The translations under genes were made by a program, and so were the position numbers. This document shows, one piece after another, positions 1 through 10,685 of a stretch of DNA of 42,074 nucleotides. This DNA is from Ophiothrix spiculata (lineage: Eukaryota > Echinodermata > Ophiuroidea > Amphilepidida > Ophiotrichidae), in assembly GCA_000969725.1 (NCBI GenBank), contig JXSR01S022447.1. One strand, written 5' to 3'. Below the pieces are notes generated by a model, which saw only the letters and a program-made list of their open reading frames with translations, did not search any database and was not told the origin of the DNA. How positions within the stretch are numbered: the stretch's first letter is position 1; each line of letters begins with the position of its first letter.

Positions 1-25
1 AATGCACTTATATTTTCCTTTACAG

Positions 26-135
26 GTCAAAAATTTCGTTATGGCACCACATTTGGACGCAGTACACGCAATGCAAAACGTTTACCAATGCCACTGGAAA
101 TTGGAATCAAAAAGGAATTGAAAAGTAGTGTGTAA
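26..135 (+). CDS. terminal exon of an unidentified plus-strand gene (partial)
   Basis: A pyrimidine-rich tract ending in TTTACAG at 19-25 looks like a splice acceptor. The frame entered after two leading bases reads (G)QKFRYGTTFGRSTRNAK and on to LKSSV, then TAA at 133-135. The peptide is short and basic and has a plausible C-terminal look. I do not recognise the family. The other two frames are also open across most of this short stretch, so the frame choice rests on protein-like composition only. An ATTAAA at 357-362 could be the polyadenylation signal. The gene would run tail-to-tail against the large minus-strand gene. Confidence 0.4.
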
Positions 136-1810
136 TTTATGACAACAAATATCATATCTGGAACCATGAGATCTTTCCCTGATAATAGACTACTTCGCAT
201 GATATCCCATAATGCAGTCTGCTATGAAAATACTAAATGTCTCTTGTGTGATCGACTAATATCACTATATGTGACCGTCCATCCCAAAACAGCAGTAAAT
301 GAAGCCTGTTGACATTTTCGCTTTTTAAAAATATTTGACAAGACTATGTTATAAGGATTAAAATTACATCTCAATGGAACTTAACTGGATTTCCAGAAGT
401 CGCCTTATACTCCGCCAAAGGTTGTCAGGGAGTAAAATGTATGACTGAGATAAACATGTTCAAAGATTATCAAGCCCCTATATTTTCTGTTGATTGTCCT
501 CATAATATACAGATATATTTCATTCCTTGAAATAAGCCATTAATAGTGATAAGAAATAAGCACAAGGATATTGTGAATCTGTCATAAAATCAATTGCGAC
601 CTTGACATGTATTTTTATCTGTTGCACAAAATGAAGTTGCTGCATTTACGGATCGTTTGGGATGGACGGTCACCATTTTGTCACCTACATACAATGTAGT
701 ATTATGGTCAATCATGCAGGACTCACAGATATATTGGGCACTTTTTAGACTCCAATATGGAATATGCAATTATAGTGTATGTGGAAACAATACACATGTT
801 TTTGAGTAAAAAGTATGAAACATATTTCTTGTGTGTACAAACATGTTTATTCTTTCATAAAAGCATTTTATTCAGTAGAACATTATTGAATGAACTATAA
901 TAGCTAGATCTGATGAGTAGTTGAATGAAAACAAATAGAAACTTTGTTTGACAAAAATTTGTTCATTTAGGTCAACAATGACTCAACATAATACGGATTT
1001 AAAAGTAAGTTTCCAAACGGCAACATTTTGAACCAGTATGGGGAGCAACAAATGTGGTTAACGAAGCAAACCGAAACTATAATTTTTCAGAGCTACATTA
1101 TTGACATGATAATGAAAAAGATATTGCGTTGTATATGAAGAAACTATTGCATTTGAAAAATGACCCAAGCCCAAAAGGGTGGCCTGCAATTTATGGGCCA
1201 GTATAAATTATGTGCAATCTCTCTTTTAAATCTGTATTTAACACAGATTTAGATATAAGGCTGCGATAACATAGCAGTATACGGTATACGACATTCGCTA
1301 TACGTTCCCGGGGAAGGTACTCATATTTGAAATTGACAGGTAATTATCCCCATCACTAAGAATAGGAGTGGCTCCTCTTTTCGCGTACAGCAAAAATCGT
1401 ATACTTCTATGTAATCGCAGCCATACTAATATACTTGTCCTGAACAAAGACACCCTACAAAAACTGCAGGCTGACTTTTGATGCAACCCTTAAATATTGC
1501 TTCAAAATGGTTTATTTGGACAAAACTTCTTTTTGAATCTGCATTAAAACAAAATTGACCACAGGCTGACTTTACGGGAGATTTGTGATGGACCGTCACA
1601 TACTAGCATTATGTTACATTCAGAAAGCCTACGGTTTAATCACACACCGCAATTATTTTAAGGGCTAGCACTTTTTTCGGAAGTGGATGGGTCTCAAGGA
1701 GGCGGAGAGATTTGGCAATTTTTTTTCATGACCTCTTCTATACGAGAGCTTAAGATTTATGACCCCCCTGCCAACACACCCAACCCCCATACAAAGAAAA
1801 TGCCAGCTCC

Positions 1811-2134
1811 CTTAGGCCAAAAAAAAGGAACTCTGTTTCAGCTTACTTAAGGTCAAAACCCTAAGCGCTATGCGGTTTTTTTTTTTTATTAGTAAAAAAG
1901 GGCTACGCGGATGTGGAAATACCCCCTAATTTTTTTTTTATTGCATTTTTTCGGCCACTATTTTTTTTTCGCAGCCGTTTATTTAACTTTTTTTTTTCCA
2001 GTAGTAGGAAAAATTTTTAAAAAGACTGAAAATCTCTCAAAAACCTGAAAAAAAAAGGAATGCGCTTAATTTGGATTTTTAAAAGCTATGCGCGCGGGAA
2101 GCTGAGACAGACTATTTTTTTTCTTTGGCCTTAT
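1811..2134. repeat. foldback/MITE-like element, copy 1
   Basis: The ends are inverted repeats of about 32 bp. The left end begins AGGCCAAAAAAAAGGAACTC and runs into a CAGCTT motif. The right end carries AAGCTGAGACAG and finishes in CTTTGGCCTT. The interior is rich in long A and T runs. A related stretch in inverted orientation lies at about 40480-40625 and shares the motif AAAACCCTAAGCGCTA, which supports a dispersed family. Confidence 0.6.
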
Positions 2135-2893
2135 GCAAGCTATGTGCTTTTTCATGATTAGGCCAACAAAATGAAATTGTTCGTCTCTATTAAAGCTCAA
2201 CTGTAAGCTAATGCCTTTTTTTTTACCTCCATTTTTTTATTCCTCTGGGATGAGATTTTTGACTGTAAAACCAAGGATAAAATTGAGTAGCAAAGAAATA
2301 TTGCAGACAAATAAATATTACACGGTACAAAGGGTATTTGCACTTGTATTTAAACTTAGTTTTATTCAAGTGTCAATATTTTGAAGCAATGTTTCAAAAA
2401 GAATGGAATAAAATAAAAACAGAAGAAAAATGTGTAAATGCGCACGTTTTTTATAAATGCGAGCGGCAGCTTTGAGACAAACAATTTAATTATGTTGGCC
2501 TTTGTGTGGGTAAGCTATGTGCACCAAAAAACCAATGGTCCATATTCACAAAAGGGGAATAACTTTATATTCTTCCATTGGTGATGTCATTTGATATCCA
2601 CAAATGAAGAATAAAGTTATTCTATGGGCTGGTTATCTCAGACTTTATAAATATCTATTCCAAGAATGATTAATCCAGGAATAGAGTTATTCCTGGAATG
2701 ACTTTTGGGAATACAAGCCAATGAAACTCAAAATGCACCATTCGTGTTTGCCTATTTTTCACCTATATCACATCTCATTTAGCTATTATGAGTCCCATTT
2801 GAGTAGTATTATTGTAAAGGCAAGTTAATATTATAATCTTAGAATTCACATCAAACAAAACAAGACATTTTCCCATACAATTATAACTGGGTT

Positions 2894-3044
2894 ATGGTTT
2901 ATTCAGAGTGCTATCGATATGCATCGATTGATGCCCATCGACGCGCAGTCTTTACATGCGCTATGCACAAGGAATAGCGTGTGTGAAAGACTGCGCGTCG
3001 ATGGGCATCGATCGATGGATATTGTCAGACTCTGAATAAACCAT
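2894..3044. repeat. near-perfect palindromic element (about 150 bp)
   Basis: The left end ATGGTTTATTCAGAGT is the reverse complement of the right end ACTCTGAATAAACCAT. Longer inner arms carry the shared motif GATGCCCATCGACGCGCAGT, inverted at 2980-3012. A central spacer of about 30 bp separates the arms. It could form a long hairpin and is best read as a small foldback MITE. No coding capacity is seen. Confidence 0.75.
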
Positions 3045-3097
3045 TAGAATTGTGATGACAGTCATGAACTTGTATACACAAAATAATTAGACCTGGT

Positions 3098-3415
3098 TTA
3101 AAGCAATATTATTACATTTTGATCAAAAATGGATTTGAGTAAAAACTGCCTTAAATGAAATATTATGACTATCTAAGAGCGGTTTTAAGTGTATTTTGTA
3201 GAAAACTTGTTTTACCACCAAAAATGATATTATGTGCTTTCATACTAATACACATGGAATTTAATTCAATTCATTTAATTCAACAAATGGGCATAACAGA
3301 AATAGTAAGCATTTTTAAGCCAAATTGTCAATATCTACCCAAACGAAACCCAATAAGCCCAAAAAGTCATGGTTGACATGAGCGCTTCATTTTAACACTT
3401 TATAGTAATGCTTTA
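3098..3415 (-). repeat. MITE, TTAAAGCAATA family, copy 1
   Basis: Inverted ends TTTAAAGCAATATTA (left) and AGTAATGCTTTAA (right) bound this segment. The interior matches the element at 29612-29970 in the opposite orientation, including a shared stretch around CTTATTGGGTTT and GTAGATATTGA/GTAGATGTGAA. Open frames inside it are chance ORFs of the repeat. Confidence 0.65.
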
Positions 3416-4353
3416 ATGATAATTAAATTTTATTTAGTTTAACATAAAACATACCTCTATTATACGTTTTTCAAGAAGCAAAAAGCAAAACTAAAAATAT
3501 TAATGCAACGAAATAATAGATTACTTTAAGGAAAGGCACAGGTGACTTAAAATTTGGACACAAATACATAAATTTCCACTTAAAGGGGCATTGGATAAGT
3601 TCAGCATCATCCCTAAACTTTTCCCCAAACATTTTGAGATTTTTGCATGACATGAAGTATTAGTGGTAATAATGACAGCATGCAAAGTTTCATTGTCAAA
3701 TTCAAACCCTATATATCAAAATATTTAGATATTCTCTTATTTTTAATTATTAAATCCTGCCCTCTATAGTTGAATTTCTAGAATTAGCCTTTTCAGGAGA
3801 TCTAATGAAAATTCCAAACTTCGTTTGATTTTTCTGCAATCTACGATGTGAAAGGACTGTTTTACAAACAAATCTTTGGGTCTTTTTCATTGTATAGCAT
3901 CAATAAATATGTTTAGAGAATAGCCTCATACCCAAAATCAACAAATGAAATAAAATTCAAAATTTTTGACTTTTTTAAAGGTTTTGATCAAAATTTTCCC
4001 AATATCTGATAATTGACTATTATTTTCTAACATAGGAAGTGTAAATCATCCACAAACAAAATTTCAAAATGTTGTCCAATGCCCCTTTAAACCACGTGCA
4101 AATATATCCTGCAATGCAATCAGTACAAACATACATTTGCTTTTACTGCGGGCAAATTAGTGTGATGATCATCAGTTCAAACAAAAATTTATTCCACATT
4201 TACAACAATTCAGAATGCAGGGCTCCATGACTTGTGAATGCAACCCTCATCTTGTATGTTTGTTTATTGTCATGATTATGTCAGCACACATGAAATTTCC
4301 TTTAGGGAAAAACTCAACCACTGGGTTCGGCATGATCTGAACGGTAGCAACCA

Positions 4354-4812
4354 TCCCGGGGGGGGGGGGGGCACACTGTTGTATTTGTATAATATCAGAG
4401 AACTTAAAAATAGGTCTATGATACACAGCAAAGCACCGGGGGGCACCCAACTTTGGTTTGGTAGGGGTGTGCAGCCCCGACATCTGAAACCCTAGTCTAG
4501 GGAACGGAAGATTGACTCTGAAAAAGGGGTCTAGAGAACTAGAGGGACCAAAAAATGTTCCTTCAGAACTAGCTTTTGGGCAAAATTTTGGCTCTGGGAG
4601 CAAAAATTTTCGAAATTTTGCTTAAAATGGGAACTAAATTTCAACAAATAAGGCTAGTGAACTAAAAAAATTTTAAAAATAAGGCTTGCGAACTAAGTAT
4701 TGTGCTTGAAATGGGGGTCTAGGGAGCGGCAAACAAGGCGTGAAAAGGGGGTCTTGAGGGCCGCACATACCCATGACATACCTACCACTTTCAAAGTTGA
4801 GTGCCCCCCGGG
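4354..4812. repeat. TIR element with CCCGGGGG ends
   Basis: The left end is TCCC followed by a run of more than a dozen G and then CACA. The right end is AGTGCCCCCCGGGA. These form a G-rich/C-rich terminal inverted repeat. The interior is low complexity, with a second GGGGGGCACCC motif near 4438. Open frames inside are not convincing genes. The TIR style resembles the elements at 23064-23475 and 11118-11439. Confidence 0.5.
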
Positions 4813-5786
4813 ACTGAAACTACAGTGGAATTTGAATTCCTTTTGGCCTTTGCATCATCGTGAAGTGACAAGCAGTACATTGCACCCAGTGTGAAATGGG
4901 ACAGCAGATCTAAGACTATCTTTAAACTGCTAAATCATCACATGACACATCAACAAAACGGCCTAAATTGCAACTACAGTGAACTTTAACCTCTGCACAC
5001 AAGATACAATTTACAGGAACCAAGGAATATTTTTCACTATATAGCTATACTTTGATCAACAATAAATAAGCAGGAATTATGAATCTTTTCTTCAACCGCA
5101 AGTAAACCTAATCCCACTTACGTGCCGTAGATACTGATGCATGAGTCACACGTGCAACATGCGCTGCGTGTCCTGCAGTTGTGCTGTGTCCAGCTATGCA
5201 CGCACTTATCTGTATCAATTCACAATGTGAAGAGGCCCGCCTATTTGGTGTTGATCAAAGTATATGTTCTGTCAGCTAATATGGAGGTAATTTAATTCTT
5301 CGTAACAAAATACAGTTTCAGATGCTTTTACAATTATAAAATACTGCATACATAAAAATCTACAAAATATTTGGGTTTAAATATTAAGATACAACTTTGG
5401 TATAAAAATAGTTTCGTACATCATGTACATAAAAGTCTTTGGTATTATAATTATTAGAAATGGACGGAGCTGAAATACAATATATCTACATAAAGATGGC
5501 ATAAGAAATAGTTTGTTCATATTTCAAGAAGACCGGTTTAAACGTATTATTTAAATCTTACAATTGCATTTACAAGCACACACTAACAATAGTAGTTTTT
5601 AACTAATTCTTGAATCAATTTGGAAATGAATACATACATTGTTTATGGGGTTCTATACATGTTTACAACTCACAATGAGTCCAAATGTGATCTTTTCAGG
5701 TTCTTAAAAATTACCTTCATCCAGTCAACAACTGTAGATAGTTCTCAGTTATAATCACCCGTTGTGTTTTATACGTGTCCAACTGA

Positions 5787-6128
5787 GGCCCCCAAAAAAT
5801 AATTGTTTGATTGGCGTAACATAGAAAAAAAATAGGGTAGGTAGGTCGGATTTTGTTTTTTAATTTAAAAAAAAAGTCAATGTTTCACATACAAGAATAC
5901 AAAATATATGACACATATACAAAAACATCTTCACTTTTTCTGTAATACATCTTTTATTTGTCATTTTGAATGTCCTGCAAGCCATATCTCGGACCTCCAT
6001 GAATCAATTCTCATCAAATTTGGGATTTGGAGGTTTTTTGCCATGCTAAAAAAAATAAAAATATTTAAGGTCGGCGGTAAAACTAGGGTCAGTCGGTTAC
6101 GCCAATCAAACAATTTTTTTGGGGGGCC
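5787..6128. repeat. MITE with GGCCCCC…GGGGGGCC ends
   Basis: The left terminus (GGCCCCCAAAAAATAATTG, then TTTGATTGGCGTAAC) is inverted at the right terminus (GTTACGCCAATCAAAC, then AATTTTTTTTGGGGGGCC). The TIRs are about 35 bp. The 340 bp interior shows no transposase. Confidence 0.75.
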
Positions 6129-6230
6129 CAAGGTCTATACTTCACATCATCTGCAAGTTGTATCCATACAAGACCCTTGGTTGAACATGAAATCAAACGC
6201 AACAATGCAAAGACATAATATGGCTTTCAA

Positions 6231-6544
6231 TTATGTCAGTACTGTGCATTCTTGTGTTGAAAATTTTATAAGTGGTTAACATCAAGTCATCATGATCCTT
6301 TCATATTTTGTTCGAGGCTACAATAGCCCAACAGAGCTATGAATATGTCACTAATTATGCTTTCATGTGTTAGACACAAGCGGTTATCAGGAGGTCTGAT
6401 CTTTTGATACCTTGTTTAAGGTTACAATGGTCTACTAGGGTTACCCATTGTGTTACTAACTGTGCCTTCATGTGTTAGACATGATCAGTTGTCAACATGT
6501 ATAATCCTTTGTTCAAGGCTACAATGTCCTACCCCTGCTATCCA
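6231..6544 (-). pseudogene. three decayed tandem copies of the terminal GGCT exon (in the presumed 3' UTR)
   Basis: Directly downstream of the real stop codon, three units of about 100-110 bp repeat the terminal exon: roughly 6446-6544, 6341-6445 and 6231-6340. The middle unit, read on the minus strand, still gives H-C-N-L-K-Q-G-I-K, then SDLL, and ends LVT. This parallels the real HYSLEQSLKGSDLL…LVT, but internal stops interrupt it. The nearest copy has a deletion, and the farthest is the most diverged. None has a good acceptor. They record serial tandem duplication of the last exon. Confidence 0.75.
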
Positions 6545-6654
6545 TTATGTCACTAACTGTGTCTTCATGTGTTGCACATAATCAGTTGTCAGTAGGTCCG
6601 ACCCTTTGAGACTTTGTTCAAGACTATAATGGCATGATAATGGCTTGCTGGTAT
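6545..6654 (-). CDS. exon 14 (terminal): C-terminal helix of GGCT-like domain
   Basis: The acceptor on the minus strand reads TTTTGTTTACAG. Entered with two bases completing a split Asp codon, the frame gives TSKPLSCHYSLEQSLKGSDL, then a final helix ending QLVT, and stops at TAA (6545-6547). The YSLEQSLKGSDLL segment corresponds to the tail seen in many GGCT-fold proteins, where a helix with small and Leu residues closes the domain. It covers residues 1273-1307 of the reconstructed protein. The phase matches exon 13 exactly. Three decayed copies follow it downstream. Confidence 0.9.
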
Positions 6655-6786
6655 CTGTAAACAAAAGAAAGAAATATATATATGTACAATATCCAGTCAG
6701 ATATCAGCATGGTGATGTCAGTTTATCCGTTGATGTCCAGTAATTGTGTCATGCAAGGCATGCATATGATGCTTACTGTTATTTAG

Positions 6787-7020
6787 GGGAGTGTGGCCAA
6801 GCGGTTAGAGCACGGGTCTCGTAATACAGAGATTGTGGGTTCGAGCCCCGGGACGGGCGGTTTTCGTCTCCTTGTTTCCTTGGCCAAGAAACTTTACTCT
6901 ACTTGCTCCTTGGTCGGACAGTCACGTAAAGCCGTAGGTCCCCTGTACGAATAGACTCCTTCATGGGGTATGCATGTTATGCAAGTACTTGAATCATTGA
7001 TTGATTTCTCAAATTAACAC
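6787..7020 (+). mobile_element. tRNA-derived SINE, family A copy 1
   Basis: A pol III A box (TGGCCAAGCGG, 6794-6804) and a B box (GGTTCGAGCCC, from 6838) sit at tRNA-like spacing. A tRNA-unrelated body follows, containing AAGAAACTTTACTCTA. The same head and body occur at 15573-15730 in decayed form. The 3' boundary is uncertain. Confidence 0.8.
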
Positions 7021-7391
7021 AACTGGAGAAGAGTCAATCTCCAACTTGGTCTCTCAACTCGGTAAGTACATATATGGACTATTTGAAGCATTGTATTAAT
7101 GTTGTTATCATATGTGAATCTTGGTGATTTTTCCAACTTCATAAAAAAGTATGATCTGAAGGTCATTTATATGTAGTGGTAGAATTGTGCTAACTCAAGA
7201 CCTAAAGTGGTCCCCCCAAATAAATATGCTGTGGGAAAAATGTGTGAGATATTTGTAAGCACTTTACTGCTCAGTTTAAAATTGTTCAGTTGTCCAAAAG
7301 AACAAGTATTCTTCTATAAGGGGTTGCTATTCAGTGCCCAATGAAGATACATGAACTATCTATCCTCTTAACACCAAATCTGATTGACTTA

Positions 7392-7621
7392 GGGCGTGTT
7401 CACACATAATAGTCATGACTAGCCATGACCGGCTCTAGAGCGAGACAACTTAGCAGTTGCGTTCACACTGGAACACAACTTGCGCGTTAAAACTAGCGGC
7501 GCGTCACTTTTAGTCACGAGCGAGACACTTTCTATAATTGCGTTCACATTGGGAATTTGGTCATGAGTGGCTCACGAGCGAGAACATAGTCATGACTAAA
7601 TTCTTCTGTGTGAACACGCCC
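7392..7621. mobile_element. PIF/Harbinger-type MITE
   Basis: The inverted ends GGGCGTGTTCACAC and GTGTGAACACGCCC are flanked on both sides by TTA (7389-7391 and 7622-7624). That is the 3-bp target duplication typical of PIF/Harbinger transposons. The inner parts also pair through AGTCATGACT. No transposase is encoded, so the element is non-autonomous. Confidence 0.8.
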
Positions 7622-7901
7622 TTAGTTAATAGAACGGCACAATTTGTTAATTTAAGAAGCAGTAAAAGTACATCAGTTGGCGCAAGTTTAAATTTGAACA
7701 ATTTCCTATGTGTATATGTGTGCAGTAATGTATGAGTGGCTCACGAGCGAGAACATAGTCATGACTAAATTCTTCTGTGTGAACACGCCCTTAGTTAATA
7801 GAACGGCACAATTTGTTAATTTAAGAAGCAGTAAAAGTACATCAGTTGGCGCAAGTTTAAATTTGAACAATTTCCTAAGTGTATATGTGTGCAGTAATGT
7901 A
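7562..7901. repeat. 170-bp tandem duplication including the right end of a MITE
   Basis: The block from 7562 (CATGAGTGGCTCACGAGC) to about 7731 is repeated almost without change at 7732-7901. It includes the Harbinger-type right end and its unique flank, so the duplication happened after MITE insertion. The near identity suggests it is recent, or is an assembly artefact. Confidence 0.85.
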
Positions 7902-8010
7902 TGCGCATACACACATAAATTTGGTGTCAAAAATTTTTAAAAATATGTTTGCTCAATGTGTGCCACAGCATTCCCTTTACCATATTTGATCAAAACACTG
8001 TTACAAATAG

Positions 8011-8514
8011 ATGGAAGATTTTAAACCTTTTTCACAACACAAAAGTTGAAAACATACCTCGGAATTTTCAAACCAGATCCTTCGTTTTTCATCAGCGATA
8101 TGAGACTGACTCAGATCGTGACCTTTGGTTACTAACTTACTTGACCTGAGAACAGTTTCGTAGACTCCTGGAAGTTTGTGTCGGCCCCCGTCTCGGTTCA
8201 GCGTCGGTTGGTGCAGTCGGATGTAAGCTTTTAAAGTATCTGCGATCCTTGTCGAGAATCTTGACACTGTCGAGATCCACTTTATGTCCCGGAGACTCAA
8301 TGTTAATATGATTTGAGGCTCCTGAAGAGGTGATGCTCACTCTGTTGTGTTCGTTAAATTGAGTTTTTAGAGCATGCTCATTGTCGGGTCAAGTATCCAA
8401 AGGTCACGATCCGAGTCAGTCTCATCTCGCTGATGAAAAACGAAGGATCTCGTTTGAAAATTCCGAGGTATGTTTTCAACTTTTGTGTTGTGAAAAAGGT
8501 TTAAAACCTTCCAT
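8011..8514. repeat. foldback element with about 130-bp arms
   Basis: The left arm (8011 to about 8140) begins ATGGAAGATTTTAAACC. It is inverted at about 8385-8514, ending GGTTTAAAACCTTCCAT. Both arms contain CATACCTCGGAATTTTC and a stretch around TGAGACTGACTC. The 240-bp centre contains TCGGTT/CGTCGG-rich sequence. Minus-strand open frames of about 99 codons follow the repeat and have no recognisable domain. Confidence 0.8.
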
Positions 8515-8807
8515 CATGTTATATCAACACAGATGAACTTTAATGAACGAATGTTACAAATACTTTTGTAAGTGTATCTTTTTTATTGACTCACACAGTA
8601 TAATTGAGCAACTGATGATAAATGAATTACCTCTACCAGAATATTGGCTGAAATTTATCTTCTCACTGAAACTTTTATGTTAGTTAAAGCCTGCAGATGG
8701 CAATGTTCAATACTAATCTTGTCAACAAAGATAATACTTTATTGAAAGTTTATTAAATAACAGTTACTTGTCCAAGGTTTATTCAAGCAAAATAAATTAC
8801 GAAAAAC

Positions 8808-8950
8808 AATAGTAGATGTTGCACAACTTATACGCCCTCATTGTTCATTGTGTTTCGGGTAAATTTTAACCCGCATCTGTGAATGTACATATGCGTTAAT
8901 GCGAACATGAGGAACAATGAGGGCGTTTGAATTGTACAATATCTGCTATT
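8808..8950. repeat. small palindromic element
   Basis: ATAGTAGATGTTGCACAAC at the left pairs imperfectly with TTGTACAATATCTGCTAT at the right. The inner motif ACGCCCTCATTGTTC is matched by GAACAATGAGGGCGT. It looks like a small hairpin-type MITE without coding capacity. Confidence 0.75.
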
Positions 8951-9597
8951 GGCAATACATTTAAAACAATCATAAATTTCAGAAGTGATAACCATATAGT
9001 GTTTTCATTTATTAAATTTCCCCGCGTACTGCATCATTTAACTCGAGCGTAACGCGTGCGATCGTCGGCGCTTCACAAGCACTGGAATTAGGCCAATCAC
9101 AAACTGTAAATACGTGCGACTTTCACGCAAACCACCGGAGCAATAAGCGTCGTTCTTCAAAAAACCCGTGAACGGAGAAATTTAATTATTAAAAATACTA
9201 TATCAATTGTGTTAACTTGACCTTGACTGAAATGCAGCCTCTTTGACGGCTGATAACAATTGAAACACAATGATATGGAAGTGGAAACGCAATGAAACTT
9301 TTTAAATAGGACTTTTTTGTTTAAGTGGAATAGATTCATAGGGATGATTCATAATAAAACAAAACATTTGAAAAAGTTGTGATTTCTAATCCAAGAAAGT
9401 TTGTATCTATACCAAAATGTTTCAGCTTCTATCAGGAAACTTGCATCTCTGACACCAATCCATACCATATTTGAGTGAAAAAACTTAAGTACAATTTTTT
9501 CTTGGGATTTGAATTTTGAAATTATAACTTTTTCAAATAATTAGTTTTTTGTGTGTTCCATTACAAATCTATATGTAGAAGCTCATATGACTGATAA

Positions 9598-9819
9598 GGG
9601 GTGCACCATTAGATTTCCAGGGGGGAGCAGGAAGTTCGGTTTGGGGTTGAATTTTTTTCTTCGCGTCCCGTTTGGGGGCAAATTTTTTTTTCTTAGAAAT
9701 TACTGTTTTTCCCCTATTCCATGTTCAGGGGTGATTTTATTTTCTTCTGCCTACGGAGGGAAAAATTTTTTTTTTCGAAAAACTTCCTGCTCCCCCCTGG
9801 AAATCTAATGGTGCGCCCC
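9598..9819. mobile_element. MITE with 39-bp TIRs and TAA target duplication
   Basis: The left end GGGGTGCACCATTAGATTTC continues into AGGGGGGAGCAGGAAGTT. The right end is its inverted copy with one mismatch near the tip (GTGCGCCCC). TAA occurs immediately outside both ends (9595-9597 and 9820-9822), consistent with a PIF/Harbinger-type 3-bp duplication. The interior is T-rich and non-coding. Confidence 0.8.
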
Positions 9820-9913
9820 TAAGCACATGACTGTTTAATTTCAAAACATATTGCACCCCATGTGCAAATTAAGTATTGGGAAAGCAAATCACACAATTGA
9901 TGATACATACCAA

Positions 9914-10130
9914 TAGAAGATATTGTGTGTATCCCATCATGCATTGCTTCCTATGGATTGTTTGTATGGGAAATCATGTGAGTAGGAAGTGATGAAATGC
10001 CCATAAATCAAATCTACCTCTTGTAATCTTGCATATTTGGCATGTTTCATCACTAACTACTCACACGACTTCCTGTATAAAATTTCCCATAGCTTGCAAT
10101 GCATGATGGGATACACACGATATCTTCTAT
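9914..10130. repeat. inverted-repeat element abutting the exon 13 donor
   Basis: ATAGAAGATATTGTGTGTAT and CCCATCATGCATTGC on the left are inverted on the right as GCAATGCATGATGGG and ATACACACGATATCTTCTAT. The right end lies about 10 bp from the exon 13 splice donor. A related diverged element is at about 17029-17268, sharing CCCATCATGC and GATATCTTCT. Confidence 0.7.
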
Positions 10131-10139
10131 CATACATAC

Positions 10140-10263
10140 CTGTATGTGTCCATTTATCCAATGCTATATATGTCAATGCAGGCACGCAGTACTGGGCCAC
10201 TCCGAATTGTTCCGGTTGGTAACAGTTTGACATCCACACAGGAAACATAGCATGGGTATAAAA
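10140..10263 (-). CDS. exon 13: GGCT-like domain, FYTHAMFPVW to DKWTHT
   Basis: The minus-strand acceptor TTTCTCTCTAG and donor CAG|GTATGT bound an exon in phase 0. It reads FYTHAMFPVWMSNCYQPEQF, then GVAQYCVPALTYIALDKWTHT, and ends with the first base of a split Asp codon. In GGCT-fold proteins this region follows the catalytic Glu loop: a beta strand with a PVW-type motif, then a strand giving a 'V.A..Y.A' pattern. It covers residues 1231-1271. Two 5'-part copies lie upstream in the intron. Confidence 0.92.
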
Positions 10264-10314
10264 CTAGAGAGAAACACCAGAAAGTAAAACACATTGTTGA
10301 TGCAAAGTATTTGA

Positions 10315-10632
10315 CAGTACTGGGCCACTCCGAATTGTTCTGGTTGATAACAGTTTGACATCCATACTGGGGTTGATTTCACTAACGTTAAAATGCATCG
10401 TTAACCCATATCGTTAGATGTGACCGTCTCTTGACCCCACGCAACGTTAACAAAGGGTTCGATTTTTCTAATGCATAATTCATATACCTAGCTTACGGTG
10501 CAGTGAACACTTACGAAGGGTTTTCATGTCTTTGTGATATCTAGTTGTAGTTATGAGCTAAACCCTTCGTAGTTACGATGCATCGTAATGTTGGTTCAAT
10601 TGACCACAGGAAACATGACATGGGTATAGAAA
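10315..10632 (-). pseudogene. exon 13 copy B, split by a MITE
   Basis: On the minus strand, the stretch from 10632 down to about 10605 and from about 10370 down to 10315 repeats the 5' part of exon 13. It encodes recognisable MSNCYQPEQFGVAQYC at 10315-10357. A MITE (10371-10604) interrupts it. The acceptor-like CTAG is retained, but there is no donor; the copy runs into duplicated intron sequence after QYC. It cannot act as an ordinary exon. Confidence 0.85.
10371..10604. mobile_element. MITE inside exon 13 copy B
   Basis: It begins GTTGATTTCACTAACGTT and contains AAATGCATCGTTAACCC. It ends with CGATGCATCGTAATG followed by a degraded inverted end (GGTTCAATTGACC). It is homologous along its length to 10735-10980, and both sit at the same place in their exon copies. 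Confidence 0.75.
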
Positions 10633-10685
10633 CTAGAGGGGGAAATACCAGAAAGTAAAAGATATTGTTGATGCAAAGTATTTGA

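Larger units (their letters stand above)
136..6230. other. intergenic region between two convergent genes
   Basis: No coding exon is supported here. The region is AT-rich and holds several inverted-repeat elements, listed separately (1811-2134, 2894-3044, 3098-3415, 4354-4812, 5787-6128). The rest (136-1810, 2135-2893, 3416-4353, 4813-5786) is unique-looking AT-rich DNA in which I see nothing assignable. A TTTATT at 5953-5958 (AATAAA on the minus strand) is a weak candidate polyadenylation signal for the large minus-strand gene, but it lies inside a MITE. Confidence 0.6.
6655..10139 (-). other. intron 13 (repeat-rich)
   Basis: This is the intron between exons 13 and 14. It holds a SINE (6787-7020), a Harbinger-type MITE (7392-7621), a 170-bp tandem duplication (7562-7901), foldbacks (8011-8514, 8808-8950), another MITE (9598-9819) and an inverted-repeat element ending next to the exon 13 donor (9914-10130). 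A short CpG-rich patch at about 9040-9160 has no recognised feature. Confidence 0.8.

Noticed and set aside
4238..4603. Overlapping open frames on both strands (85 and 118 codons)
   Set aside because: They lie in a G-run-ended TIR element. Low-complexity Gly/Pro stretches come from homopolymers.
5117..5206. Exon-like minus-strand stretch with a perfect GTAAGT donor (ISACIAGHSTTAGHAAH frame) in a CpG-rich patch
   Set aside because: It lies downstream of the large gene's stop codon, fits no phase with a neighbouring exon and shows no domain. Two frames are open over its short length, so it may be chance.
6787..6860. Functional tRNA gene
   Set aside because: A and B boxes are present, but the acceptor stem does not close, and the same head plus a shared body recurs elsewhere, so it is a SINE.
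8001..8300. 99-codon minus-strand open frame
   Set aside because: It follows the arm and centre of a foldback element and has no domain or splice partner.
9040..9160. CpG-rich patch as a promoter
   Set aside because: There is no TATA, initiator or adjacent first exon on either strand, and it sits inside intron 13.
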